Source: CAKZSU01 sp044223895
GTDB lineage: Bacteria; Patescibacteriota; Microgenomatia; UBA10105; UBA927
Length of the DNA: 17,270 bases
Direction of reading: 5' to 3'
Assembly (NCBI GenBank): GCA_044223895.1
Contig: JBGALL010000035.1
Coordinates: forward strand, 1-17,270
Made by a program: the position numbers and the translations under genes. The notes under the pieces were generated by a model. The model saw only the letters and a list, made by a program, of their open reading frames with translations, was not told the origin of the DNA and did not search any database. Below are positions 5,427-13,551 of this stretch, in pieces. The stretch's first letter is position 1. The number at the start of each line of letters is the position of its first letter.

Positions 5427-6611
5427 ATGTTTAAAATTAATCGAAACTTACTTATCATCGCTCTCATCGCCTTTGTAAATATGTTGGGGTATGGGATCAT
5501 TATTCCCATCCTCTATGCCTATTCAAAGAAATTTGGACTCACCGATTTTCAAAACGGCTTATTATTTGCTGTCTATTCCGTGTGTCAGTTTATATCGACC
5601 CCCATTATCGGACGTTTATCGGATAAATATGGCCGACGACCCATGTTATTAGTTTCTATTATTGGTACCGCCTTATCGTTTTTTACCATGGCTTTCGCAC
5701 CAAATATCCTTTTCTTGTACATCGCTCGTATCCTGGATGGCCTAACTGCCGGAAATATTCCAGTTATCTTTGCCGTTATTTCTGATACCACCAAACCACA
5801 GGACAGAGCCAAATCATTTGGTTTTATTGGATCTGCTTTTAGTTTTGGATTTATATTTGGTCCAGCCATTGCTGCCTTTACTGTAATTTTTGGAGCTGCA
5901 ATTCCCTTCATCATCGCAGGGGTAATCACTACAATAGCCGCAGCATTAACAGCTTTGTATCTTCCCGAAACGAATGCTCATATGGGAGAGGTAGCCAAAG
6001 GGAAACTATTCGATCTTAAGATGCTCTGGCATACCCTTTTTGATCCAAATGTAGGTATGACCTTCCTCATAACCCTAATTTTCTTTTTGGCCTTTGCCTG
6101 TGCATTGTTATATGGTTTTCAACCATTTACCATGAATATCTTAAAGATATCTGAATCTCAAAATGCACAACTATTTACCCTCTTTGGTATTGTAGGATTG
6201 ATTTCCCAAAATCTTATTGTTGGAAAAATATCAAAAATATTGGGAATGAAAAAATCTTTTACTTTATCGATGCTGTTTACTTCATTATCCTTTGCCATGA
6301 TGTATGTCTCTCGCTCATTGCCGCTATTTATAATTGCCTCGGTCATCTTAGGAATAGCGAATAGTGTTGCTCAGACGCTGATACCAACTATTTTGTCGCA
6401 AGAAGCTGATGAGAAATCTCAAGGTTCGATCATGGGATTGAACGCTTCTTATCAGAGCTTGGGAATGATTGCCGGCCCGCTCGTCGGTGGCGCTGTAGCT
6501 ACAATTTCTGTGCCGTTTCCATTTTTAGTAGGGGCCGTGTTGGTACTCATTTGCTTCTTTTTATCATTCAGAGTTCTTCGTCCTGGAATACATAGAGAAT
6601 CAGCCTTCTAA
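5427..6611 (+). CDS. TetA-like major facilitator superfamily efflux transporter
   Basis: The product has 394 residues from ATG 5427; a TTG two codons upstream is a weaker alternative. The length and hydrophobic pattern fit a 12-helix MFS drug:H+ antiporter. Loop motif A between helices 2 and 3 is GRLSDKYGRRPMLL (about 62-75). The following RILDGLTAGNIPVIFAVISD (101-120) is typical of the TetA/DHA1 group. The helix-5 antiporter motif appears as GSAFSFGFIFGP (about 135-146), and a related GMIAGPLVGGAV recurs in the C-terminal half. The substrate is unknown; the family exports drugs and small metabolites. There is no Shine-Dalgarno and no clear own promoter, so transcription may read through the tRNA repeat region. 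Confidence 0.9.
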   Translation: MFKINRNLLIIALIAFVNMLGYGIIIPILYAYSKKFGLTDFQNGLLFAVYSVCQFISTPIIGRLSDKYGRRPMLLVSIIGTALSFFTMAFAPNILFLYIARILDGLTAGNIPVIFAVISDTTKPQDRAKSFGFIGSAFSFGFIFGPAIAAFTVIFGAAIPFIIAGVITTIAAALTALYLPETNAHMGEVAKGKLFDLKMLWHTLFDPNVGMTFLITLIFFLAFACALLYGFQPFTMNILKISESQNAQLFTLFGIVGLISQNLIVGKISKILGMKKSFTLSMLFTSLSFAMMYVSRSLPLFIIASVILGIANSVAQTLIPTILSQEADEKSQGSIMGLNASYQSLGMIAGPLVGGAVATISVPFPFLVGAVLVLICFFLSFRVLRPGIHRESAF

Positions 6612-6647
6612 TGTGCATAAAAGAATTTTCCCCATCTAAACCCATAA

Positions 6648-6676
6648 TTGACAACCGCGTATTAGAAATATACTAT
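6648..6676 (+). promoter_or_regulatory. Sigma-70-type promoter of the secreted-protein operon
   Basis: TTGACA (6648-6653), a 17-base spacer and TACTAT (6671-6676) give a perfect -35 box and a good -10 box. The expected start near 6683 leaves a leader of about 18 bases before ATG 6701, with no Shine-Dalgarno. Confidence 0.8.
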
Positions 6677-6700
6677 GATGCTTATTATTGAATTTATTAA

Positions 6701-9274
6701 ATGAATATAGTTGTAAAGAAACGTTTCACTGCCTTTATCATATTTTCACTCCTTGTTCTCTCGTCCCCTCATCTAGTCAAAGCCGTGACCAGTACTTTTC
6801 AAATAATTTCCTCTGGTGATGATGTCAATGAAGATAATACAACCTTTTCGACCACAGATTCACCCATGTGGGTAGGCAATGCAAGTTCAGCAACAGCAAG
6901 TTATCTTGGACTTCGATTTCAAACTGTGTCCATTCCCAAAGACGCAACCATTACCTCAGCTCATTTGGAGTTTAATTCGAGTCAAGCTCAATGGCATACT
7001 ATATCTTTTACCTTAGGAGCAGATGCTTCAGGAAATAGTCCGGTATTTAGTACCACGGCCAAACCTTCTCAACGAACCTTAGGGTCTCAACTCTTCAACC
7101 ATACTTCGAATACCAATTGGGCTACCAATACCTGGTATGCAATGGATGAAATAGCTCCAATTATCCAACAAGTAGTTAATAGAAGTGATTGGGCAAGTGG
7201 AAATAGTATCTCTTTGGTTCTCAAGGGAACCTCTACAGCCTGGGGAAGGAAATTTATAAAAAGCTATGACGGCGGAGCAGCCACCGCTGCCAGATTAGTG
7301 GTCGATTATACGACTGGGACAATAACCCCTACACCTACAATAACCCTGACTTTAACACCCACACTTACGAGTACACCGACACTAGCTCCTACAATAACAC
7401 CCAATCCTTCTTTTACGGCAACACCAACTGTACTCCCTACAAATACACCACTCAATAGTCCTACGCCCACAGTTACAAACACAACAAATCTGACTGGAAT
7501 CATTTATCTCGACACAAATCAAAATGGGGTAAACGATGTATCCGAAGTAGGTTATGCCAATGCCTCCATCACTCTTACTGGCCCAGTAAACCAAACGACA
7601 ACAACAACCGCATCTGGCTCATATTCATTTAACAATCTTACCGTTGGTCTTTATCAAGCTACCCTGACGGTTCCTTCGGGATATCTAACGACCACAGCAA
7701 ATCCAGCCACCATCAGTATCAGTGGCAGTCCGACGCAAACACAAAATTTTGGCCTTGCACCTGTTCCCTCCTCATCAGCAACAGATTGGCCTCAGTTGCA
7801 ATTTAATGCCCAACATATTGGGCGAACCAGTGTCCAAGTGAATCCCAATTATTCTGCTAAGTGGGTATGGATGGATAAAACCCATATTGTAAAGAATTTT
7901 GTTTCAGCTACCAATAAAAGTATCACCGATGGTATTGCTTCAGGATTCACCTCGACAATTATTTTTTCTGGACAAATGCAACCTATTACTGCTGCAGGAA
8001 AAACCTTTTTTGGCGCCACGAATGGTGTTTTTTACGCAGTTAATTCGCTCACCGGCGATAATCTCTGGGATTACCCAACAGATGGGCCAATATTTGCCAC
8101 GGCTGCCTATGATAACGGTGTGGTAACAGTACCTTCGATGGATGGCAAACTTTATGGTATTAATGTCGTTGATGGATCGCTGAAATGGGCCTACCAAACA
8201 GGGGCCGGGATTAGTGCAGCTCCAGTAATTTCTTCAGGGACTGTATATATAGGATCACGTGATGGAAGCTTTTATGCAGTTGATGTACAAACGGGAAATT
8301 TAAAATGGAAATACGACACCCGAGATCCCTTAGGAAAATTTAATAAAGCTCCAATTGTTGCCGCTGCTGCAGTTAGTGAAGATGGAAATAGTGTTTTTTT
8401 TGGGGCTGAAAATATGAATTTCTATGGACTAGATACAACCACAGGTTTAGAAAAGTGGACACCAAAATTCATGATCGGCCAGAGCTTCCAATATTCCTGG
8501 CCAGTAGTATCGGGTACAAAAGTTATCGTCAGAACAATGTCATCGATTGGTGGCACGGAAACAGTAATGGATAGTGTTTTGTCGGCTCTCCCCACAAATC
8601 CAGACTGGTTGACCTCAGAAAAACCAGCAATAGCCAATTGGTTAGTTACTAATCCTGAACGTAAAACTATGTATGTTATAGACGGAACCACCGGTGCAGA
8701 ACCATATGAAGTTGCTATGGGAACTGTTGGTGGAGGTTCCGGAATGACACCTCATCCGCCAGTTATTGATAACCAAGGCAGGGTACTTACCTATTGGAGA
8801 ACCAAAGTCTCTACCTTTTTGGGATCTAGTCCAACCTACAGTTGTTTTGGAACAAGTTTCTGTCCAGATATCAGTGCTATGGATATGGCCACGGGGAATC
8901 GGATAACCATTCCTAATTCCAATGGCAATAAATTTCACCCCGAAATAGATAATACTTTTTTCTTATCTGTTGGTGGATCAAATCTCTATTTTGACAACGA
9001 TTTTCGGGGAACTATTTCTATTAATCTGGCTACAGGTCTCATGACCAGGATTACTCACTCACTTGCCTATGAAGATGGGGGTAATTTTCGAGGATGGCCC
9101 TATCAAATTATTTACTACGGCAATGATTCGCAACAAACAGACAACCGTCCCCCAACCTCTTACAGTGTTCCCGATGGGTGGATTCCTGTTGCCCTAGCAC
9201 AAACAGGTTCAACTCCAATGATGTATGTCACCGAAACAGCTATCAGTGCAATTGTCGGAATAACCGGACAGTAA
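6701..9274 (+). CDS. Secreted beta-propeller protein with N-terminal DNRLRE-like module and SdrD-like domain
   Basis: The product has 857 residues. A signal peptide covers about 1-28 (cut after LVKA). A beta-rich module follows at about 32-203 (GDDVNEDNTTF, MWVGNASSATASYLGLRF, AWGRKFIKSYDGG), resembling DNRLRE/CBM-type stalk domains. A Thr/Pro linker covers 207-262. An SdrD/B-like domain at 264-352 has the calcium-type loop DTNQNGVNDVSEVG. From about 361 a PQQ-type beta-propeller begins with DWPQLQFNAQHIGRTS; its blades contain FYAVNSLTGDNLW, LYGINVVDGSLKW, FYAVDVQTGNLKW and FYGLDTTTGLEKW. The only cysteines sit close together (SCFGTSFCPD) and may form a disulfide. No membrane anchor or sortase motif is seen. 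It is first in a three-gene unit. The propeller may bind a ligand or partner; catalytic activity is not evident. Confidence 0.88.
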   Translation: MNIVVKKRFTAFIIFSLLVLSSPHLVKAVTSTFQIISSGDDVNEDNTTFSTTDSPMWVGNASSATASYLGLRFQTVSIPKDATITSAHLEFNSSQAQWHTISFTLGADASGNSPVFSTTAKPSQRTLGSQLFNHTSNTNWATNTWYAMDEIAPIIQQVVNRSDWASGNSISLVLKGTSTAWGRKFIKSYDGGAATAARLVVDYTTGTITPTPTITLTLTPTLTSTPTLAPTITPNPSFTATPTVLPTNTPLNSPTPTVTNTTNLTGIIYLDTNQNGVNDVSEVGYANASITLTGPVNQTTTTTASGSYSFNNLTVGLYQATLTVPSGYLTTTANPATISISGSPTQTQNFGLAPVPSSSATDWPQLQFNAQHIGRTSVQVNPNYSAKWVWMDKTHIVKNFVSATNKSITDGIASGFTSTIIFSGQMQPITAAGKTFFGATNGVFYAVNSLTGDNLWDYPTDGPIFATAAYDNGVVTVPSMDGKLYGINVVDGSLKWAYQTGAGISAAPVISSGTVYIGSRDGSFYAVDVQTGNLKWKYDTRDPLGKFNKAPIVAAAAVSEDGNSVFFGAENMNFYGLDTTTGLEKWTPKFMIGQSFQYSWPVVSGTKVIVRTMSSIGGTETVMDSVLSALPTNPDWLTSEKPAIANWLVTNPERKTMYVIDGTTGAEPYEVAMGTVGGGSGMTPHPPVIDNQGRVLTYWRTKVSTFLGSSPTYSCFGTSFCPDISAMDMATGNRITIPNSNGNKFHPEIDNTFFLSVGGSNLYFDNDFRGTISINLATGLMTRITHSLAYEDGGNFRGWPYQIIYYGNDSQQTDNRPPTSYSVPDGWIPVALAQTGSTPMMYVTETAISAIVGITGQ

Positions 9275-9278
9275 CTTT

Positions 9279-12269
9279 ATGAAATTTCACCCATATTTAA
9301 CATTCATTTACAAAACTCTTATTCTTATAACTATTGTTTTGGTATCACACAGGGTAGCTACACCAGTTCTCGCCGGTGCGTATGATACGTACATTTATCA
9401 ATATCTATCACCACAAAATATTTCACCCAATGCCAATGATTTAAAAACTAAACTGGAAACAGAAGTTACCAAAATAGTTAATGCAGGTCATCTGGCTCCA
9501 TTTCGAGCAGCCTATGGTGAGATATATGGCACTACCGGACAATATTTTTGGTATCACCGTTATGACACAGTCTATACCTTAAGTATGGTGTATCCATATG
9601 TCAGTGCATCGACTCAATCAGCAATTCGTACCTATCTGCAGCAAGAGATGACTACCTATCCGTTGTGGAATGCAAGCTTACTTGATCCACAGGTAGGCAC
9701 GAAACGACAGCCTGAACAATTAACTGCAGCAGAACTGGGGAGTATACCAAGTACCTATGCAACTCGACCTAAATTATTTTCTTTATATGCTCTCTGGCTC
9801 TATGCCCACAACACCGGAGACTGGAACTACATCAATACGAATTGGACAAATATTAAATCGTTTTATACTTCTTACCAATCTGAAGTAAGTACTCAATATA
9901 CCAGTATTGCTGGCGCAATCGGTATCGCACGTATGGCTCATGAAAAACCAAATCCTGATACGGCAATGGAAACGACAGCAGTCAACGATATAAATACGGG
10001 GTTAACCAATGGGAAAAATCTCAATACCTTTGGAACAAATGCCAGCAATGCGTATCAGTTTAATGGCGGAGAACGTTGGTCATATATGGTGACCTATATG
10101 TATTTAGGCTTTCAATTTTTGGATATTAGTCCGGAAATAGGTCGGTATATATATGATGATCCAGTATTATCAACAGCAGTGTTGGGAACAGAATCAGACA
10201 ATTATTCTATAGCCCGTGGAGAATATATTTTCCCTTTTTGGTGGATGGCCCAAGCCCCCATGGCTACTGTCTATTTTGGTGAAGGAACTGGAAATCCACC
10301 AGACTCAAGAGGTATGATTTTCCCGTATCATGTCTGGGTGAAGAAAGATTCACCAACTACATTACGAAAATATCTTGATATACCGGATGCACTTATTGGT
10401 GACTATTATTACCTCCAAAATGTCACTAGGACCATTGAATCATATGGAGATCAATGTTGGACTAATATTCTTACTAATACTTCGAATTGTCCAAATCCAA
10501 CAATCACCCCAACAGAAACACCACTTCCAATTACTCCAACCTCATCACCAACAGCAACCTTAACCCCTACGCTTACAACAACGCCAACACTTACCTCAAC
10601 ACCAACATCTACAGCAGTCCCCACTGCGACATTCACTCCAACTGAAACATCCACACCAACTCCGTCACCAATTCCCACTTATACCTTACAAGGAAATGTC
10701 TATCTAGATAGTAATGGAAACGGTGTCAGAGATATTGATGAACTAGGTTTTTCTGGGATCACTCAGGTTTCAGTTACTGGTCCTGTCACCCAAACAGTAG
10801 TAACTAATGATCAGGGAAATTATACATTTATTACCCTCCCTCTGGGGGTGTATTCAGTCAATCTCACTGTTCCCAGTGGATATCAAACGACAACAACCAA
10901 TCCTGAGAACGTACCATTAAGTCTCAATAGCACTCAAAATTTTGGTATACAATTAATTCCAATTCCAACAGACACACCAACACCAACCGAAATCCCTACG
11001 CCTACACCTACGATAACCCCTTTCCCAACGGAGATACCTACACCAACTCCAACAGAAGCCCTCATACCTACCGTGACACCTACTCCATTGCCAACAGAGA
11101 CTCCAACACCATTACCAACACCTACAGATTTACCTACGCCTACACCGACAGTAACTCCAACAGAAACTCCCACACCATTTCCAACGCCTACAGATTTACC
11201 TACACCTACACCAACAGTGATTCCTACTGAAACCCCAACACCATCACCAACACCGACAGATTTACCTACGCCTACACCGACAGTAACTCCTACTGAAACC
11301 CCTACCGCCACACCTACTATGACCTCTACTCCAACGGCTACTATGACACCATCTCCTACCGCAACAAATACACCAACTCCTACTCCAATTCCAACCTACG
11401 AAGTGACAGGAATTGTGTACGCTGATCTCAATAGCAATGGCTTTCAAGATCTTAACGAAACAGGAATATCAAATATTTCTGTATCTATCAGTACTCAACC
11501 AGCGCAAAATTTCACAACCTCTGCTAACGGAATTTTTACCTTTACAACCATCCCAGTTGGAACTTACGCAGTTACAGCGACACTCCCACAAAGTTACTTA
11601 AATACCACAACAAATCCTGTAAATATTTCAGTAGCTGCAAATACAACCGTGAATTTTGGAATGAATATCGTCACTCCGACAGCGACACCAACCCCATCAC
11701 CAACCCCATCACCAACCCCATCACCAACGCCAACCATCGCAACTCTTAACAAACAGATAGTCGCCAGTGCAGACGATGTAACTCAAGACGGGACTACTTT
11801 AACAACCAATGGCAATCCCGCTTGGATTGGCAATGCTTCCTCGGCAACCTCCAGCTATCTCGGATTACGATTTACCGGAATTACTATTCCTAAGAATGCT
11901 CAGATTAAAACAGCAACGATTCAGTTGCGATCCAGTCAAAGTCAGTGGCTAACATTGAGTTTTGCCATTGCAGGGAATGCTACTGGTAACAGTACGGCTT
12001 TTAGCACTACCAGCTTGCCATCTGCACGACCACTGACTACCGCGTCCGTTGTTCAAAGTGATAATCTGCAATGGACGGCAAATACCTGGTATTCACTGAA
12101 TAGTATTACCCCGATAATTCAAGAATTGGTTAATAGACCTGATTGGGTAAGTGGAAATGCCCTGTCTATTATTATCAAAGGATCAGGAAGTGCCTGGGGG
12201 AGGAAGTTTATCAGCAGCTATGATTCTGGATCAGCAAATGCACCAAAGCTTACCATCACCTACCAATAA
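9279..12269 (+). CDS. Large secreted multidomain protein: helical domain, two SdrD-like domains, Thr/Pro stalks, C-terminal DNRLRE-like module
   Basis: The product has 996 residues and starts 4 bases after the upstream stop, which suggests translational coupling. A signal peptide covers about 1-32 (ends PVLAG). Residues 34-400 form an aromatic-rich helical region (QYFWYHRYDTVYTLSMVYPY, FSLYALWLYAHNTGDW, FNGGERWSYMVTYMYLGFQF, YIFPFWWMAQAP) that recalls six-hairpin glycosidase-like toroids. This is a pattern resemblance only, and no catalytic pair is assigned. Linkers lie at 404-466, 560-706 and 799-820. SdrD/B-like domains at 468-557 and 707-796 carry DSNGNGVRDIDELG and DLNSNGFQDLNETG. The C-terminal module (about 824-996; WIGNASSATSSYLGLRF, AWGRKFISSYDSG) is clearly homologous to the N-terminal module of the preceding protein. 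A glycan-acting surface protein is a reasonable guess. Confidence 0.85.
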   Translation: MKFHPYLTFIYKTLILITIVLVSHRVATPVLAGAYDTYIYQYLSPQNISPNANDLKTKLETEVTKIVNAGHLAPFRAAYGEIYGTTGQYFWYHRYDTVYTLSMVYPYVSASTQSAIRTYLQQEMTTYPLWNASLLDPQVGTKRQPEQLTAAELGSIPSTYATRPKLFSLYALWLYAHNTGDWNYINTNWTNIKSFYTSYQSEVSTQYTSIAGAIGIARMAHEKPNPDTAMETTAVNDINTGLTNGKNLNTFGTNASNAYQFNGGERWSYMVTYMYLGFQFLDISPEIGRYIYDDPVLSTAVLGTESDNYSIARGEYIFPFWWMAQAPMATVYFGEGTGNPPDSRGMIFPYHVWVKKDSPTTLRKYLDIPDALIGDYYYLQNVTRTIESYGDQCWTNILTNTSNCPNPTITPTETPLPITPTSSPTATLTPTLTTTPTLTSTPTSTAVPTATFTPTETSTPTPSPIPTYTLQGNVYLDSNGNGVRDIDELGFSGITQVSVTGPVTQTVVTNDQGNYTFITLPLGVYSVNLTVPSGYQTTTTNPENVPLSLNSTQNFGIQLIPIPTDTPTPTEIPTPTPTITPFPTEIPTPTPTEALIPTVTPTPLPTETPTPLPTPTDLPTPTPTVTPTETPTPFPTPTDLPTPTPTVIPTETPTPSPTPTDLPTPTPTVTPTETPTATPTMTSTPTATMTPSPTATNTPTPTPIPTYEVTGIVYADLNSNGFQDLNETGISNISVSISTQPAQNFTTSANGIFTFTTIPVGTYAVTATLPQSYLNTTTNPVNISVAANTTVNFGMNIVTPTATPTPSPTPSPTPSPTPTIATLNKQIVASADDVTQDGTTLTTNGNPAWIGNASSATSSYLGLRFTGITIPKNAQIKTATIQLRSSQSQWLTLSFAIAGNATGNSTAFSTTSLPSARPLTTASVVQSDNLQWTANTWYSLNSITPIIQELVNRPDWVSGNALSIIIKGSGSAWGRKFISSYDSGSANAPKLTITYQ
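11091..11306 (+). repeat. 66-bp coding minisatellite in the Thr/Pro stalk
   Basis: Three 66-base units (11091-11156, 11157-11222, 11223-11288) plus an 18-base partial each encode a 22-residue block starting PTETPTP, containing PTPTDLPTPTPTV. The copies differ mainly at third codon positions and at one variable residue (L, F or S). The repeat should be prone to length change. Confidence 0.9.
11688..11723 (+). repeat. Three perfect 12-bp repeats encoding PTPS
   Basis: CCAACCCCATCA occurs three times without mismatch, followed by a diverged copy, in the linker before the C-terminal module. It is a potential slippage site; 12-base changes keep the frame. Confidence 0.9.
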
Positions 12270-12281
12270 ACATGGTAATTT

Positions 12282-12677
12282 ATGAACAAATACACGCCCT
12301 TTATTATTATTTTCCTCGCATTAATGCTCGTTGCATTAACTACTTTTTTTACAAAAAAGTCTCCACCAACTGAACAGAAATCTATAGTGAATTCAGTTCC
12401 CAAAGAAATTTCCATTAGTTTGACCGATCAAGGATTTCAACCGAATACTATAGAGATAAAACCTGGAACGGCGGTACGTTTCTCTAATAATTCATCCAAT
12501 GATAAAGCTTCTGTAAATTCTGATGATTATCCTGAAAACAAAAAATTTCCAGAATTAAATTTAGGAGTTTTCCAGAAGGGATCTACGCTGACACATATAT
12601 TTAAGTCCCCGAATACGTATACCTATCATGATCAATTTAATCCCGAGCATACAGGGACAATAATTGTGGTGGAATAA
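12282..12677 (+). CDS. Membrane-anchored cupredoxin-like protein with altered metal site
   Basis: The product has 131 residues and starts 12 bases after the preceding stop, so it is probably the third gene of the operon. An N-terminal helix (about 5-23) anchors or exports it. The rest is a cupredoxin-type beta domain (ISISLTDQGFQPNTIEIKPG at 43-62, VRFSNN, then YTYHDQFNPEHTGTIIVVE at 113-131). In copper-binding relatives the last block reads roughly Y-x-C-x-x-H-P-x-M-x-G. Here Cys is D117, His is N120 and Met is H123, and the first His (after the W/F-x-N strand) is absent. Type-1 copper binding is therefore unlikely. The role may be structural, or another metal may be held through H116 and H123; this is inference. 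Confidence 0.82.
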   Translation: MNKYTPFIIIFLALMLVALTTFFTKKSPPTEQKSIVNSVPKEISISLTDQGFQPNTIEIKPGTAVRFSNNSSNDKASVNSDDYPENKKFPELNLGVFQKGSTLTHIFKSPNTYTYHDQFNPEHTGTIIVVE

Positions 12678-12683
12678 TCTTTC

Positions 12684-13538
12684 CTAAATTAACAACATCA
12701 CTCCCAAAAATGCTAATAACGCTCCAACAATTTTGTTAGCTAATTTGTCTTTTTCTTTTAAGACCAGGTATCCGAAAATTACTGTAAATATAATGTTTGT
12801 TTGCTGGATAGATGAAATTATCGAAGCCTGCCCACCAAGTTTATATGCAGTAAAAATTGTAATTGCCGAGAGTGAATAAAATAGACTGCAAATTATTAAA
12901 TTCCTTACTACCTTTGAATGAGCAAAATAGCCCAAGTTGTATATAGATTTTGGACTAAAAAGTAAACTACATACACCAGGAACCGCAAACGCAATGACCA
13001 TGTATGACGCAATACTGTGGTATCTAGTTACAATATAGGCATCGTTAGTAAAAGCAATACCAAATAATAACGATCCCAGAAGCGCAAAGACATGTCCTTT
13101 ACTAAATTTCCATGAATTCTTGGAGTAATTGATGGCAATTACACTAACTAAAATTAAGAGTATACCTACAAAATTTAGACCATTGATTCGTTCTCCAAGT
13201 ATAAAAAACGAAGCAATGACGATCCATATCGTACTTGTTGCGAGAATAATGGAAACCTCAGACGCTGCAGCATATTTAAATGCTTTGAATATACAAACAT
13301 TCCCTAAACTATAAAATATGGCCATTATCAAGACATTTATGAGCAATCCATTGTAACTAGGGAATTCAAAACTACCGGTTATCAGCGTGTATATCAGAAA
13401 GATTCCCGCTACACTGAGTTGAAACACAAATCCGAAAGCAAAAGGATCACTTTGATCATCTCTTAGCAAAACTTTTTGGAGAATTCTACTGAGTGAGGCA
13501 GTAATGGCACTTAGTAAGGTAAGTAAAAGCCAGTTCAT
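12684..13538 (-). CDS. EamA/DMT-family transporter
   Basis: The product has 284 residues from ATG 13538. An in-frame ATG at 13589 would add 17 polar residues that overlap the upstream gene and do not fit the family, so the shorter start is preferred. Ten hydrophobic helices in two EamA-type halves (about 1-135 and 147-284) are visible, starting NWLLLTLLSAITASLSRILQK. The first half ends with ILGERINGLNFVGILLILVSV and the second with LVLKEKDKLANKIVGALLAFLGVMLLI, the usual repeated helix-loop pattern. The family moves small metabolites, amino acids or nucleotide-linked compounds; the substrate is unknown. It lies 13 bases behind the dehydrogenase homologue and probably shares its transcript. 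It converges on the cupredoxin gene with only six bases between stops and no obvious terminator. Confidence 0.88.
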   Translation of the reverse strand: MNWLLLTLLSAITASLSRILQKVLLRDDQSDPFAFGFVFQLSVAGIFLIYTLITGSFEFPSYNGLLINVLIMAIFYSLGNVCIFKAFKYAAASEVSIILATSTIWIVIASFFILGERINGLNFVGILLILVSVIAINYSKNSWKFSKGHVFALLGSLLFGIAFTNDAYIVTRYHSIASYMVIAFAVPGVCSLLFSPKSIYNLGYFAHSKVVRNLIICSLFYSLSAITIFTAYKLGGQASIISSIQQTNIIFTVIFGYLVLKEKDKLANKIVGALLAFLGVMLLI

Positions 13539-13551
13539 ATCAGCTGATAAT

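Noticed and set aside
10934..11311. Minus-strand Gly/Val-rich reading frame
   Set aside because: It is the antisense of the Thr/Pro repeat; GV-repeats arise automatically from the complement of ACN-CCN codons. The smaller frames at 7306-7503 and 10451-10678 have the same cause.
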